DNA of 64,000 nucleotides, from the NCBI RefSeq assembly GCF_014217545.1, contig NZ_CP043178.1, forward strand, positions 2,356,001 to 2,420,000, written 5' to 3'. Numbering within the stretch: position 1 is the stretch's first letter; each line of letters starts with the position of its first letter. A program made the translations under genes and the position numbers. Positions 48,559 through 57,577 of this stretch are shown here, one piece after another. The stretch is from Pseudarthrobacter sp. NBSH8 (GTDB taxonomy: Bacteria > Actinomycetota > Actinomycetes > Actinomycetales > Micrococcaceae). Below the pieces are notes generated by a model, which was not told the DNA's origin, ran no database searches, and saw only the letters and a program-made list of their open reading frames with translations.

Positions 48559-49950
48559 CTAGAACTTCACTGCTGCCGGGTCGTCACTCGGGGTGGCGTC
48601 GGTCTCGGCGTTGGTGTCTTCAGTGGCCTCAGCCTCAACGGCGGGAGCCTCGTCTTCGCCGCCGGGGCGGACGAAGTCACTGAGGTCAACAGACTTGCCG
48701 TCGGTGTCGGTTACGGCGGCCTGGCCCAGGACTACGGCCAGTGCCTTCCGGCGACGGACCTCTGAAACCATCATGGGAACCTGGCCGCTCTGATCGATGA
48801 TCTGGGCGAACTGGTTCGGGTCCATGCCGTACTGGCTGGCGGCGCTGACGATGTAGTCGATCAGCTCAGCCTGGCTGACGTTGACTTCTTCCTTTTCGGC
48901 AATGGCGTCGAGGATGACTTCGTTCTGGAAGGCGCGGGCGGTGTTGGCCTTGACCTCTTCGCGGTGCTCCTCGGTGTCGTGCTCGCCTTCACCGTGGCCG
49001 TTGCCCTCCTTGAAGTGGGCGTCGACCTGCTCTTCGACCACGGAGTCCGGAACCGGAACCTGGACGAGTTCAACGAGCTTGTCCAAGACCTTGTCGCGGG
49101 CCTCTACGCCCTGCTCAACAACCTTGGACTCGGCAGCCTGCTTGGCCAGGTCCTCGCGGAGTTCAGCCAGGGTGTCGAACTCGGAGGCCAGCTGGGCGAA
49201 GTCGTCGTTGGCTTCCGGAAGCTCGCGCTCCTTGACGGCCTTGACAACAACCTTCACCTGGGCGGACTCGCCGGCGTGGTCACCGCCCACAAGGGTGGTT
49301 TCGAAGATGGCGTCTTCGTCAACGCTGAGTCCGGTGACGGCCTCGTCCAGGCCCTCGAGCATGGTTTCGGCGCCCACCTGGTAAGACAGACCGGACGCGG
49401 AATCAACGTCCGCACCGTCAATGGTGGCGGTGATATCGATGGTCAGGAAGTCACCATCGGCGGCCGGGCGGTCCACGGACTTCAGCGTGCCGAAGCGGCC
49501 GCGCAGTTCATCCAGGGCCTTGTCAACGTCTTCGTCGGAGGATTCCGCTGCGGCTACCTCGACCTTGATACCGGCGTAGTCCGGGAGTTCGATCTCCGGG
49601 CGGATATCAACCTCGGCGTGGAACTTCAGTTCCCCGTCCGTGGAGCTGGGGTCCGGAACCTCGGTGATTTCCACCTCGGGACGGCTCAGGGGGCGGATGC
49701 CTGATTCCTGGACAGCAGCCTGGTACCAGCCGTTGAGGCCTTCGTTGATGGCCGTCTCCAGCACGTAGCCGCGGCCAACGCGCTGATCGATCAGCTTGGA
49801 CGGGACCTTGCCCTTACGGAAGCCAGGGACCTGGATCTGCGAAGCAACAGTCTTGTATGCCTCGTCGATGCTGGGCTTCAATTCCTCAAAAGGGACCTCA
49901 ACATTGAGCTTGACCCGCGTGGGGGTGAGGTTCTCGACAGCGCTCTTCAC
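48559..49950 (-). CDS. tig: Trigger factor
   Basis: Ribosome-bound chaperone and peptidyl-prolyl isomerase. In 463 residues, the ribosome-docking signature is [17 protein letters not shown] near residue 44. A PPIase domain follows ([13 protein letters not shown] ... [16 protein letters not shown]), then the helical C-terminal domain. The last ~45 residues are an acidic disordered tail common in actinobacteria. It is encoded just before the clp genes, so folding and degradation are linked in the genome. Confidence 0.97.
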   Translation of the reverse strand: MKSAVENLTPTRVKLNVEVPFEELKPSIDEAYKTVASQIQVPGFRKGKVPSKLIDQRVGRGYVLETAINEGLNGWYQAAVQESGIRPLSRPEVEITEVPDPSSTDGELKFHAEVDIRPEIELPDYAGIKVEVAAAESSDEDVDKALDELRGRFGTLKSVDRPAADGDFLTIDITATIDGADVDSASGLSYQVGAETMLEGLDEAVTGLSVDEDAIFETTLVGGDHAGESAQVKVVVKAVKERELPEANDDFAQLASEFDTLAELREDLAKQAAESKVVEQGVEARDKVLDKLVELVQVPVPDSVVEEQVDAHFKEGNGHGEGEHDTEEHREEVKANTARAFQNEVILDAIAEKEEVNVSQAELIDYIVSAASQYGMDPNQFAQIIDQSGQVPMMVSEVRRRKALAVVLGQAAVTDTDGKSVDLSDFVRPGGEDEAPAVEAEATEDTNAETDATPSDDPAAVKF

Positions 49951-50005
49951 GGTCTAAGTACTCCTGGGTTTGTGGGATGGGTTTCTGCAAACGCAGTTTT
50001 CTGCC

Positions 50006-50025
50006 CGGGCCGTTTGCACGGCCCG
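50006..50025 (-). terminator. Hairpin after tRNA-Pro
   Basis: CGGGCCGT and ACGGCCCG around TTGC, 10 bases past the tRNA 3' end on the minus strand. No U-tract. Confidence 0.45.
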
Positions 50026-50035
50026 AGCCGCAGAG

Positions 50036-50110
50036 TCGGGGTGACAGGATTTGAACCTGCGACTTCCTGCTCCCAAAGCAGGTGCTCTAGCCAAGCTGAG
50101 CTACACCCCG
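50036..50110 (-). tRNA. tRNA-Pro (anticodon TGG)
   Basis: Acceptor CGGGGTG with CACCCCG, anticodon stem CCTGC/GCAGG with loop TTTGGGA (anticodon TGG), T arm GCAGGTTCAAATCCTGT. CCA is not encoded. It lies upstream of tig on the same strand. Confidence 0.95.
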
Positions 50111-50156
50111 TAAGTGCACAGGCAAGTCTACGTTCATCCGGGCGTTCTTTGCACAT

Positions 50157-50186
50157 TTGACACGTGGGGCATGAATTAGGTTTAGT
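50157..50186 (+). promoter_or_regulatory. Predicted promoter of tRNA-Gly
   Basis: A perfect TTGACA (50157-50162) and TTTAGT (50181-50186) are 18 bases apart. The start site would be about 65 bases before the tRNA. Confidence 0.5.
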
Positions 50187-50258
50187 TGTATCCGGCTTCA
50201 ACAGCCAGCCCGAAGAAACGCAGTGCAGCCTGATGCAACAGCTGAGGTGTATTTTTCC

Positions 50259-50329
50259 GGGGACGTAGCTTAGTGGTAAAGCCTCAGTCTTCCAAACTGA
50301 TGATGCGGGTTCGATTCCCGTCGTCCCCT
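50259..50329 (+). tRNA. tRNA-Gly (anticodon TCC)
   Basis: 71 bases: acceptor GGGGACG with CGTCCCC, short D arm, anticodon stem TCAGT/ACTGA with loop CTTCCAA (anticodon TCC), T arm GCGGGTTCGATTCCCGT. CCA is not encoded. Confidence 0.95.
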
Positions 50330-50336
50330 CCGCATA

Positions 50337-50371
50337 GAGCAGGGCCCCTCAGTGAGGGCCCTGCTCTTTTG
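50337..50371 (+). terminator. Terminator of tRNA-Gly
   Basis: GAGCAGGGCCC pairs with GGGCCCTGCTC and is followed by TTTT, directly after the tRNA. It may also serve the convergent nei-type gene. Confidence 0.9.
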
Positions 50372-50405
50372 TGTGGGTGCCCTATGAGTCAGCTGACTAT
50401 GTTGG

Positions 50406-51326
50406 CTATTGCTGGCAGCCGGGGCACCAGTACAGCTTGCGGCCCACCATTTCGGTGATGGCCACCGGCACGGCACAGACCCGGCAGGGCCGCCCCTCCC
50501 GCTTGTACACAAAGTGGGCGTCGCCGCCCGCGGGCGGGCCCGCCTCTGGCTCCCGGTGATCTGGTTCCCAATACACCGGCGGCGTGGTGATGATCCGCCC
50601 GTCGCGGACGCCGTCGGCCATTATTGCGGCCGTGTCGTCCCACAACAGACCGGCGGCGCTGGTGGAAAGGGCAGTGCCTGGCAGCCAGGGATCCAGGCGT
50701 TGCCGGAACAGCACTTCGGCCCTGTAGACATTCCCGACGCCGGCAATCACCTTCTGGTCCATTAGCAGCGCTGCGATGGGCGTCTTGCGGGACAAAATAC
50801 CCGTCACAAATCGGGCCCTGTCCGCGGGACGGCCGTGCAGCGGATCCGGCCCCAGCCGTGCCAGGACGGCGCGCGCTTCGGCCTCGGTGATGGCCGCGCA
50901 GGTGGTGGCCCCGCGCAGGTCTGCCCAGCCATGGCGGCTGGCCAGCCGGACGCGCACGGCGCCGCGGGGCTCGGGCGGACCTGCGTACTCAACTGTCCCG
51001 GCGTCGTCGGAAATTTCGGGTTCGCCGAAAACCTCGCGCTCCCCGATCTTCCGCGGCGCGCCGATGCTGGAGGCCCCGCTGAACGTGGCGTCGCCGCCGA
51101 AGTCCCAGGCACCATAGAGTCCCAGGTGGACGTGCAGCACCACGGCGTGGTCAAAGTGCAGGAAGAGGTGCTTGCCGTGGGCGTGCGAAGCCGTGAGGAC
51201 CTGGCCATCCAGCAGCGCTGCGCCGGCGGCGAACCTGCCCTGCGGGCTGCTGACGGACAGTGACTCCCCGGTAAAGACGTCCCCGAACTGTTGCGCCAGC
51301 CGGCGGACTGAATGCCCTTCGGGCAC
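50406..51326 (-). CDS. Fpg/Nei-family DNA glycosylase (endonuclease VIII-like)
   Basis: Removes oxidised bases and nicks the abasic site. In 306 residues from a GTG start, MPEGHS gives the catalytic Pro2 and Glu3, KVIAGVGNVYRAEVLF is the helix-two-turn-helix, and the C-terminal zinc finger has CRVC and CPGC. The PEGH start with a His, rather than PELPE, points to the Nei side of the family. GTG overlaps the rpiB stop by one base (TAGTG), so translation is coupled. Confidence 0.93.
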   Translation of the reverse strand: MPEGHSVRRLAQQFGDVFTGESLSVSSPQGRFAAGAALLDGQVLTASHAHGKHLFLHFDHAVVLHVHLGLYGAWDFGGDATFSGASSIGAPRKIGEREVFGEPEISDDAGTVEYAGPPEPRGAVRVRLASRHGWADLRGATTCAAITEAEARAVLARLGPDPLHGRPADRARFVTGILSRKTPIAALLMDQKVIAGVGNVYRAEVLFRQRLDPWLPGTALSTSAAGLLWDDTAAIMADGVRDGRIITTPPVYWEPDHREPEAGPPAGGDAHFVYKREGRPCRVCAVPVAITEMVGRKLYWCPGCQQ

Positions 51327-51820
51327 TACTCGATGACCTCGCCGGTGGTTTCGTAAGCCGCAATCTTGGCGATGCGGCGGACATGCCGTTCGTCGTTGCT
51401 GAACGGCTCAGCCAGGAAAGCCTCGATCAGTTCGGTTGCTTCTTCGACAGTGTGCTGGCGGCCGCCCACGGCCACCACGTTGGCGTCGTTGTGTTCACGC
51501 GCCAGGGTGGCGGTGGAGTGGTTCCAGGCGAGGGCCGCGCGAACCCCTTTGACCTTGTTGGCCGCAATCTGTTCGCCGTTCCCCGAGCCGCCCAGGACGA
51601 TGCCGAGGGCGTGGATTCCTGCCTGCCCGTCAGCGACGACGGCGAGCGCTGCGTTGATGCAGAAGGACGGGTAATCGTCCAAGGCGTCATATTCCTTAGG
51701 GCCGTGGTCCACCACGTCGTAGCCCTTGGCCGTGAGGTGGCTGACCAGGTGGGCGCTGAGTTCCATGCCTGCGTGGTCGGTGGCGATGTGTACCCGCGGG
51801 AAGGCAGGGGAAGAAGTCAC
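51326..51820 (-). CDS. rpiB: Ribose-5-phosphate isomerase B
   Basis: Interconverts ribose-5-phosphate and ribulose-5-phosphate in the pentose phosphate pathway. In 164 residues, VHIATDHAGMELS is the N-terminal phosphate-site region. The catalytic-base motif reads GGSGNGEQIAANKVKG with Glu where E. coli RpiB has Cys, as in the mycobacterial enzyme. VVAVGGRQHT is also conserved. Coupling to a DNA glycosylase gene is common in relatives, but the functional reason is not known to me. Confidence 0.96.
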   Translation of the reverse strand: MTSSPAFPRVHIATDHAGMELSAHLVSHLTAKGYDVVDHGPKEYDALDDYPSFCINAALAVVADGQAGIHALGIVLGGSGNGEQIAANKVKGVRAALAWNHSTATLAREHNDANVVAVGGRQHTVEEATELIEAFLAEPFSNDERHVRRIAKIAAYETTGEVIE

Positions 51821-51895
51821 AGCAGTATCCGTTCGTTTCGGCGCCGGGAACCAGCAGCGCTGGTTCAGGCCAGGGTCAGATCATCAGGGACAAGG

Positions 51896-52915
51896 TTACT
51901 CGGACTCAGACTCCGGGGCACGCTCGACGGACGGACCCCCGTGCGCCCTGGCAGCCACCCGGGTAAGGACATCTGCCAGCCGGGCCGCGGATGCCGGGCT
52001 GCCGCCGCTGACCGCAAGGTTACGCCCGTCGGTTTGATGAACGACGACGGCGGGGCCGCTGCTGACCAGCATCGCGGCGGTGCCGCCGTGGTTGCGGTAG
52101 CCCCACCCGCCGTAGTCGGCGGCGCGGACGTCCGCGGCACTCGCGGTGGAAATCGCGGCTGCCGGCACATCCATGACCGGCAGCACGCCGGCCACCAGGA
52201 CACGCAGGCCACGGCGGTCGGCCTTGACACGGGCACAGAGGAAAGCCGCCGCCACCACGGCGAGGCCAGCCACCAGGGCCCCGAGCCAAGGCAGCGCCAC
52301 GGCGATCAGCGCGGCCGGGAACAGGCTTGCCACAGCGATCATCACAAACACGGAACTGCGGGCGTGCACCCACATCCGGAAGGTGTCTCCGGCGAGCTCC
52401 GGGTCAAGCTCGCGGGCGAGGGCCAGCTCCAGGGCCCGGTCGTCGTCAAGCGACCACTGCCGGTCAGCCTTGAACACGAAACCCATCATGACGCCCAGCG
52501 ACAACGCCGCTCCGCTGCCCAATGCGAGGACCGTGAGATCCACCCGGGACTCCCGGGCGTCGGCGAGGCCGGCCTGTCCCACCAGCCCGGCCGCCAGGAC
52601 ACTGGTGATGAACATGCTCAGGAACAGTCCGGTCCCCATCATGATCCGACGCATAACAGCCGGCCGGGACAGCGGTGCCGCCTGGAACAGAACCAGCCAG
52701 CCTAAGGCGATGATGAGCACCGCGCCGCCGCCCGCATAGGCGCCGAACGGGGCAAAGGAGGCGCCGCCGTCGGCCGTCCAGCTGATCGCCACGGGGTCCG
52801 GAAGATCGGGCCGCAGCAAAAAGGCGCAGAACACAAAAGCCGCCGCCAAGACCACGGGAAAGCCCACTGCAAAGCGCAATGCCTTGGTATCCACCGAATC
52901 CCGGAACTTTCCCAT
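51896..52915 (-). CDS. Multi-pass membrane protein with DUF1648-like N-terminus
   Basis: A 339-residue protein with about six hydrophobic segments: residues 15-35, 55-75, 92-112, 125-145, 188-210 and 212-228. The loop PDPVAISWTADGGASF between helices 1 and 2 resembles DUF1648. The C-terminal ~110 residues form a soluble domain (DRRGLRVLVAGVLPVMDVP, TAAMLVSSGPAVVVHQTDG) that recalls a PH-like bacterial domain. The function is unknown. It is divergent from pepN, with about 100 bases between. Confidence 0.75.
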   Translation of the reverse strand: MGKFRDSVDTKALRFAVGFPVVLAAAFVFCAFLLRPDLPDPVAISWTADGGASFAPFGAYAGGGAVLIIALGWLVLFQAAPLSRPAVMRRIMMGTGLFLSMFITSVLAAGLVGQAGLADARESRVDLTVLALGSGAALSLGVMMGFVFKADRQWSLDDDRALELALARELDPELAGDTFRMWVHARSSVFVMIAVASLFPAALIAVALPWLGALVAGLAVVAAAFLCARVKADRRGLRVLVAGVLPVMDVPAAAISTASAADVRAADYGGWGYRNHGGTAAMLVSSGPAVVVHQTDGRNLAVSGGSPASAARLADVLTRVAARAHGGPSVERAPESESE

Positions 52916-53016
52916 GCATTAACGCTACCCCCGCCGGAGGCCGTGACAGAATGACTTCACTGTGCCGGTGCAGGCCACCGCCCGCCGGCAACCGCAACCC
53001 CTTCTGGAGGCCCCAC

Positions 53017-55593
53017 TTGCCAGGTATGAACCTGACCCGCGCCGAAGCCCGCGAGCGTGCCGAACTCATCACCGTTGACTCCTACGATGTCATCCTGGAC
53101 CTGACCAGGGGCGAGAAGGTCTTCGGGACCACCACCACGGTGAGGTTCACGGCAGTGCCGGGTTCCGCCACATTTATCGATGCCGTCACCCACGCCGTGC
53201 ACAGCATTACGCTCAACGGGCGAGCCCTCGACCCTGCGGCACTGTCCGACGGCGTCCGGATCCAGCTCCCGGAACTGGATGGCTCCAACGAGCTCACGGT
53301 GGTGGCAGACGCGCCGTATATGAACACCGGCGAAGGCCTGCACCGCTTTGTCGATCCAGTGGACCAGGAGGCGTACCTGTACACGCAGTTCGAGGTTCCC
53401 GATTCGCGCCGCATGTTCGCGGTGTTTGAGCAGCCCGACCTCAAGGGGACCTTCAGGTTCACGGTCACGGCGCCCTCGCACTGGGATGTCATCTCCAATT
53501 CCCCCACCCCTGCCCCCGTGGAGGCCACGCCAGGGGCGGACGGCGGCGCCCGCTCGGTCTGGGCGTTCACCGCCACACCGCGGCTGTCTTCCTATGTCAC
53601 CGCCCTGATCGCCGGCCCGTACCAGGCTGTCCGGTCCGAGGTCACCAGTTCCGACGGCCGCGTGATCCCGCTGGGTGTTTTTGCCCGGAAATCCCTGATG
53701 CAGTACCTCGACGCGGACAACATCTTTGACCTGACCCGCCAAGGCTTCGAATTCTTCGAGGCGCAATTCGGCTTCCCGTACCCGTTCGAGAAGTACGATC
53801 AGCTGTTCGTGCCGGAGTTCAACGCAGGCGCCATGGAGAATGCCGGCGCGGTGACCATCCTCGAAGGCTACGTTTTCCGGAGCAAGGTGACCGGGGCGCA
53901 GATCGAGCGCCGGGCCATCACCGTGCTGCACGAACTCGCGCACATGTGGTTCGGGGACCTGGTGACCATGCGCTGGTGGAACGACCTCTGGCTCAACGAA
54001 TCCTTCGCCGAATACATGTCCCACCTCGCCGCCGTGGAAAACACGTCATTTACAAGCGCCTGGACCACGTTCGCCTCGGTGGAGAAGTCCTGGGCCTACC
54101 GCCAGGACCAGCTGCCCACGACGCACCCGATCTTCGCCGACATCAGCGACCTTCAGGACGTGGAGGTCAACTTCGATGGCATCACCTACGCCAAGGGCGC
54201 CTCAGTCCTGCGCCAGTTGGTGGCGTGGGTGGGGCCGGAGCAGTTCATGGCCGGGGTCCGGGAGTACTTCGCCAAGCACGCGTGGCAGAACACCGAGCTC
54301 AGCGACCTCATGGTGGAGCTGGAAAAGGCCAGCGGCCGCGACCTGGACCAGTGGGGCCGCCTCTGGCTGGAGACTGCCGGCGTCAATACGCTCAAGCCGG
54401 AGCTCGCTGTGGACGGCTCCGGGACCCTGACGTCCTTCACCATCGTGCAGTCAGCCGTCGATGACTGGCCCACCATCCGTCCGCACCGGCTTGCCGTCGG
54501 GTTCTACAACCTGAACAGCGCGGGCAAACTGGAGCGCGTGCACCGCGAGGAGCTCGACGTCGACGGCGAGCGCACCGAGGTGCCGGCGCTGGCGGGCCTG
54601 GCGCAACCTGACCTGATCCTGGTCAACGACGACGATCTCGCCTACGCGAAGGTCCGGCTGGACGAGAAGTCCCTCGCCACGGCAACGGCGCACCTGAAAG
54701 ACTTCAGCGAGAGCCTGCCGCGCACCCTGGTGTGGAACGCGGCCTGGGACGCTGCCCGCGATGGCGAGTCCCCCGCGCGCCGGTACGTGGAGCTGATCCT
54801 GGCCAACGTGGCCGCGGAATCGGATTCCTCGGTGATCCTGGTCCAGCTGCGCCAGCTGGCCACCACGCTGAACTTCTATGTGGCCGAGGAACACCGCGAG
54901 GCCACCGCGGTCGCCGCCGTGGACACCCTGTGGGACCTTGCCAGCGCAGCACTTGGCGGGTCTGACGCCCAGCTGCAGTTTGTGAAGTCGATTGCCCTGC
55001 TGGCCCGCAGCTCAGGCCAGCTGGACACCGTGGCCGGGCTGCTGGACGGCACCGCGACCCTGGAGGGGCTGACCGTGGACCAGGACCTCCGCTGGGAGCT
55101 GCTGACGTCGCTGGTGGCCGGTGGCCGGCTGGGCCAGGCAGAGATCGCCGCCGAACTGGAACGCGACAACACCGCGAGTGGACAGAACGCCGCGGCCCTG
55201 GCCACGGCGGCCATCCCCACCGCCGAAGCCAAGGCCGCCGCCTGGGACTCGATAGTGGTCACGGGAGAACTCTCCAATGCGCTCCAGGGTTCAGCGGTTA
55301 ATGGCTTTATGCGCGTGCTGGACCGTTCGCTGCTGGAACCGTACGCGGAAAAGTACTTCGAGGCTGTTCCCTCGATCGTGGCAAACCGCACACACGCACT
55401 CGCCCAGCAGATCGTCGTCGGGCTTTACCCTGCGCTGCTGACTACGCAGACAACGGTGGACCGGACGGATGCTTTCCTGGCAGGCTTTCAGGCCGACAGC
55501 GCCGCACTGCGGCGCATGATGCTGGAAAACCGCGACGGCGTGGCCCGGGCTCTGCGGGCACGCTCGGCCGACGTGCTGCCGGGCGAGCTGTAG
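53017..55593 (+). CDS. pepN: Aminopeptidase N (M1 family)
   Basis: Zinc aminopeptidase that trims N-terminal residues from peptides. GAMENAGAVTILEG is the exopeptidase motif, and HELAHMWFGDLVTMRWWND with NESFAEY supplies the zinc ligands. The long helical C-terminal domain is of the ERAP1 type. The start is TTG at 53017, because GGAGG lies six bases upstream; an ATG three codons later (53026) is the alternative but is too far from that site. The protein is 858 residues, usual for actinobacterial PepN. Confidence 0.95.
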   Translation: MPGMNLTRAEARERAELITVDSYDVILDLTRGEKVFGTTTTVRFTAVPGSATFIDAVTHAVHSITLNGRALDPAALSDGVRIQLPELDGSNELTVVADAPYMNTGEGLHRFVDPVDQEAYLYTQFEVPDSRRMFAVFEQPDLKGTFRFTVTAPSHWDVISNSPTPAPVEATPGADGGARSVWAFTATPRLSSYVTALIAGPYQAVRSEVTSSDGRVIPLGVFARKSLMQYLDADNIFDLTRQGFEFFEAQFGFPYPFEKYDQLFVPEFNAGAMENAGAVTILEGYVFRSKVTGAQIERRAITVLHELAHMWFGDLVTMRWWNDLWLNESFAEYMSHLAAVENTSFTSAWTTFASVEKSWAYRQDQLPTTHPIFADISDLQDVEVNFDGITYAKGASVLRQLVAWVGPEQFMAGVREYFAKHAWQNTELSDLMVELEKASGRDLDQWGRLWLETAGVNTLKPELAVDGSGTLTSFTIVQSAVDDWPTIRPHRLAVGFYNLNSAGKLERVHREELDVDGERTEVPALAGLAQPDLILVNDDDLAYAKVRLDEKSLATATAHLKDFSESLPRTLVWNAAWDAARDGESPARRYVELILANVAAESDSSVILVQLRQLATTLNFYVAEEHREATAVAAVDTLWDLASAALGGSDAQLQFVKSIALLARSSGQLDTVAGLLDGTATLEGLTVDQDLRWELLTSLVAGGRLGQAEIAAELERDNTASGQNAAALATAAIPTAEAKAAAWDSIVVTGELSNALQGSAVNGFMRVLDRSLLEPYAEKYFEAVPSIVANRTHALAQQIVVGLYPALLTTQTTVDRTDAFLAGFQADSAALRRMMLENRDGVARALRARSADVLPGEL

Positions 55594-55602
55594 GCCTGCC
55601 CC

Positions 55603-56076
55603 ATGGGCCTGGGCGAGCACCACTATTCCCTGACGGTGCAGTGGACCGGCAACCTGGGAGTCGGCACGTCGTCGTACCGTGGCTACTCACGGGACCACGA
55701 CGTCCGGATCCCCGGGCTGCCGGTCCTGCCCGGCTCGGCCGATCCTACGTTCCATGGCGACCGTGACCGCTACAACCCGGAGCAGCTGCTCCTTGCGGCG
55801 CTGGCACAGTGCCACATGCTGTCCTTCCTGCACGTGGCGGTGAAGCACGGTGTGGTGGTGACCCACTATCAGGACGACGCCACCGGTGTGATGCGCCTGA
55901 ACCGCGACGGCAGCGGACAGTTTGAGTCCGTCACGCTGAACCCGCGGGTCACCGTAGTGGACGCGGCCCATGTGGATCTGGCCGAACAGCTGCACCGCGA
56001 AGCCAACGCGGTCTGTTTCATCGCCCGGAGCGTCAACTTCCCCGTCCATCATTCACCCATGACTGTGGTGGCCTGA
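55603..56076 (+). CDS. OsmC/Ohr-family protein
   Basis: A 157-residue protein of the peroxide-resistance fold. RYNPEQLLLAALAQCHMLSFL contains the first conserved Cys (CH) in the long helix, and REANAVCFIARSVNFPV the second. Such proteins reduce organic hydroperoxides with two cysteines; the YhfA/OsmC-like subgroup is not assigned. It starts nine bases after pepN, so it is probably cotranscribed. Confidence 0.9.
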   Translation: MGLGEHHYSLTVQWTGNLGVGTSSYRGYSRDHDVRIPGLPVLPGSADPTFHGDRDRYNPEQLLLAALAQCHMLSFLHVAVKHGVVVTHYQDDATGVMRLNRDGSGQFESVTLNPRVTVVDAAHVDLAEQLHREANAVCFIARSVNFPVHHSPMTVVA

Positions 56077-56079
56077 CAG

Positions 56080-56247
56080 GAGTTCACCGGCCGCGCCGAG
56101 TGAACGGGCCGCGTTGACCCACCGGACACCGTTTGGCGGTTCCGTCGCGGATTCGCCGGCCAGGCACGTAACTGCGTGACCTGCGGAAACGGCCTGCCGG
56201 GCGATTTCAGTCGAGCGAAAGGCGGTTCCACCCAGAATGAGGATGCG
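56080..56247 (-). pseudogene. N-terminal remnant of an NAD-dependent epimerase/reductase
   Basis: On the minus strand, 56 codons read RILILGGTAFRSTEIARQAV and GHAVTCLAGESATEPP and GVRWVNAARS, the start of an extended SDR protein. The NAD loop is damaged (GGTAFRS where GGTxWLG is usual). There is no start codon at the 5' end, and the frame stops inside osmC after about eight more codons. The remaining ~250 residues are absent. Confidence 0.6.
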
Positions 56248-56367
56248 TCCGGGGCCGCGCTACGGCGCTAGGGTTGAAAGGGAATAGAGCCTATGCCGCG
56301 GGCGAACCCGTGCATCGGCCGACGTCATCCCCCGGCCATCGCCGGTGACCCCAGGAGTTTTGCCGTT

Positions 56368-57060
56368 ATGTTCAGCACGATGTCGATTACACCCCCACCC
56401 CTCACCGCGCAGCCCAACGGCGTCAGCATCACGGGCATCGCGATCAGCCTTGGCGTCGGAATCGCCGTGTGGCTGGTGGCGACGTTCGTGATTTCGCGGA
56501 TCAGCAAGCGCGTGGCCGCGGGCAGCAATTTCTTCAAAAAACCGCATTTCAAGTGGGTTGCCCCCGCACTGCGGGCACTGGACCATGAACGCCGGGTGCA
56601 GCGGGCGGAGACCATTGGTTCCCTGCTCAACAGCATCGTGGGCGTGCTGGTGGCCGTGATCACCATCATGTATGTGCTCCAGAACCTGGACATCAACATC
56701 ACACCACTGTTGACCAGCGTCGGGATCCTGGGTATCGCCATCGGGTTTGGCGCACAACAGCTGATCCGTGACTTCCTCTCGGGGATCTTCATCACCATCG
56801 AAGACCAATTCGGGATCGGCGACGTCATCGAAACCAGCGAAGTGGTGGGAGTGGTCGAATCCATGGGGCTACGCATCACCCGGGTCCGCGCGGAGGACGG
56901 CGCCATCTGGTACCTCCGCAATGGCGAGATCCTTAGAGTCGGCAACCGTTCGCAGGGCAAATACGTGCCGGTGCCGGACCTGCCGGTCGCCGGGCAGGAG
57001 ACTGCCCTGAGCGCGCCCGCCACCGAGGCGGAAAAAACAAAGCAACAGGCCGGAGCATAG
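56368..57060 (+). CDS. MscS-family mechanosensitive ion channel
   Basis: A membrane channel that opens under tension and protects from osmotic downshock. It has 230 residues from ATG 56368, which has AGGAG ten bases upstream; a longer frame from 56293 has no site. Helices: about 20-40, 87-107 and the pore helix (GILGIAIGFGAQQLIRDFLSG). The beta domain starts at IFITIEDQFGIGDVIE. The usual C-terminal alpha/beta part is cut short, replaced by a charged tail. It is followed five bases later by the globin gene. Confidence 0.92.
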   Translation: MFSTMSITPPPLTAQPNGVSITGIAISLGVGIAVWLVATFVISRISKRVAAGSNFFKKPHFKWVAPALRALDHERRVQRAETIGSLLNSIVGVLVAVITIMYVLQNLDINITPLLTSVGILGIAIGFGAQQLIRDFLSGIFITIEDQFGIGDVIETSEVVGVVESMGLRITRVRAEDGAIWYLRNGEILRVGNRSQGKYVPVPDLPVAGQETALSAPATEAEKTKQQAGA

Positions 57061-57064
57061 AGAC

Positions 57065-57517
57065 ATGACCATACCCGCCGAGCCGCAGAAGCCCCGACAG
57101 CTCATGCAGAACGACCCCTTCAGCCAACCCGGCTACACGGAGAACTTCTACGATGCCGTGGGCGGACACACCACGTTCGTCAAGCTGGTCGATGTATTTT
57201 ACGACGGCGTCGCCACGGACCCGCTGTTGCGCCCGATGTACCCGGAGGAGGACCTTGAGCCGGCCAAGCGGCGGTTCCTGATGTTCCTGGAGCAGTACTG
57301 GGGCGGCCCCACCACGTACGGCGAAGAACGCGGACACCCGCGCCTGAGGATGCGCCACATGCCGTTCCGGGTCACCCCCGAGGCCAAGGACCGCTGGCTG
57401 TTCCACATGCGGACGGCCGTGGACGCCCTGGAACTGCCGCCCTTGTACGAGGGAACGCTCTGGGACTACATGGACCGTGCCGCGTTGTCCATGGTGAACA
57501 GCCCCTCGGACGCCTGA
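57065..57517 (+). CDS. Group II truncated hemoglobin (GlbO type)
   Basis: A haem protein for oxygen or nitric oxide chemistry. In 150 residues, NFYDAVGGHTTFVKLVDVFYDGV is the N-terminal helix set, MFLEQYWGGP and RLRMRHMPFRV hold the proximal His (RHMPF), and DRWLFHM gives the Trp typical of group II. The first ~25 residues are an extra N-terminal extension. It follows the channel gene by five bases and is likely in one operon with it. Confidence 0.93.
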   Translation: MTIPAEPQKPRQLMQNDPFSQPGYTENFYDAVGGHTTFVKLVDVFYDGVATDPLLRPMYPEEDLEPAKRRFLMFLEQYWGGPTTYGEERGHPRLRMRHMPFRVTPEAKDRWLFHMRTAVDALELPPLYEGTLWDYMDRAALSMVNSPSDA

Positions 57518-57577
57518 CGCCCACGGCCCTCCTGCGGGGCTGGAGCCTTAACGCGTACGACGACGGCTGGCGGGGTA

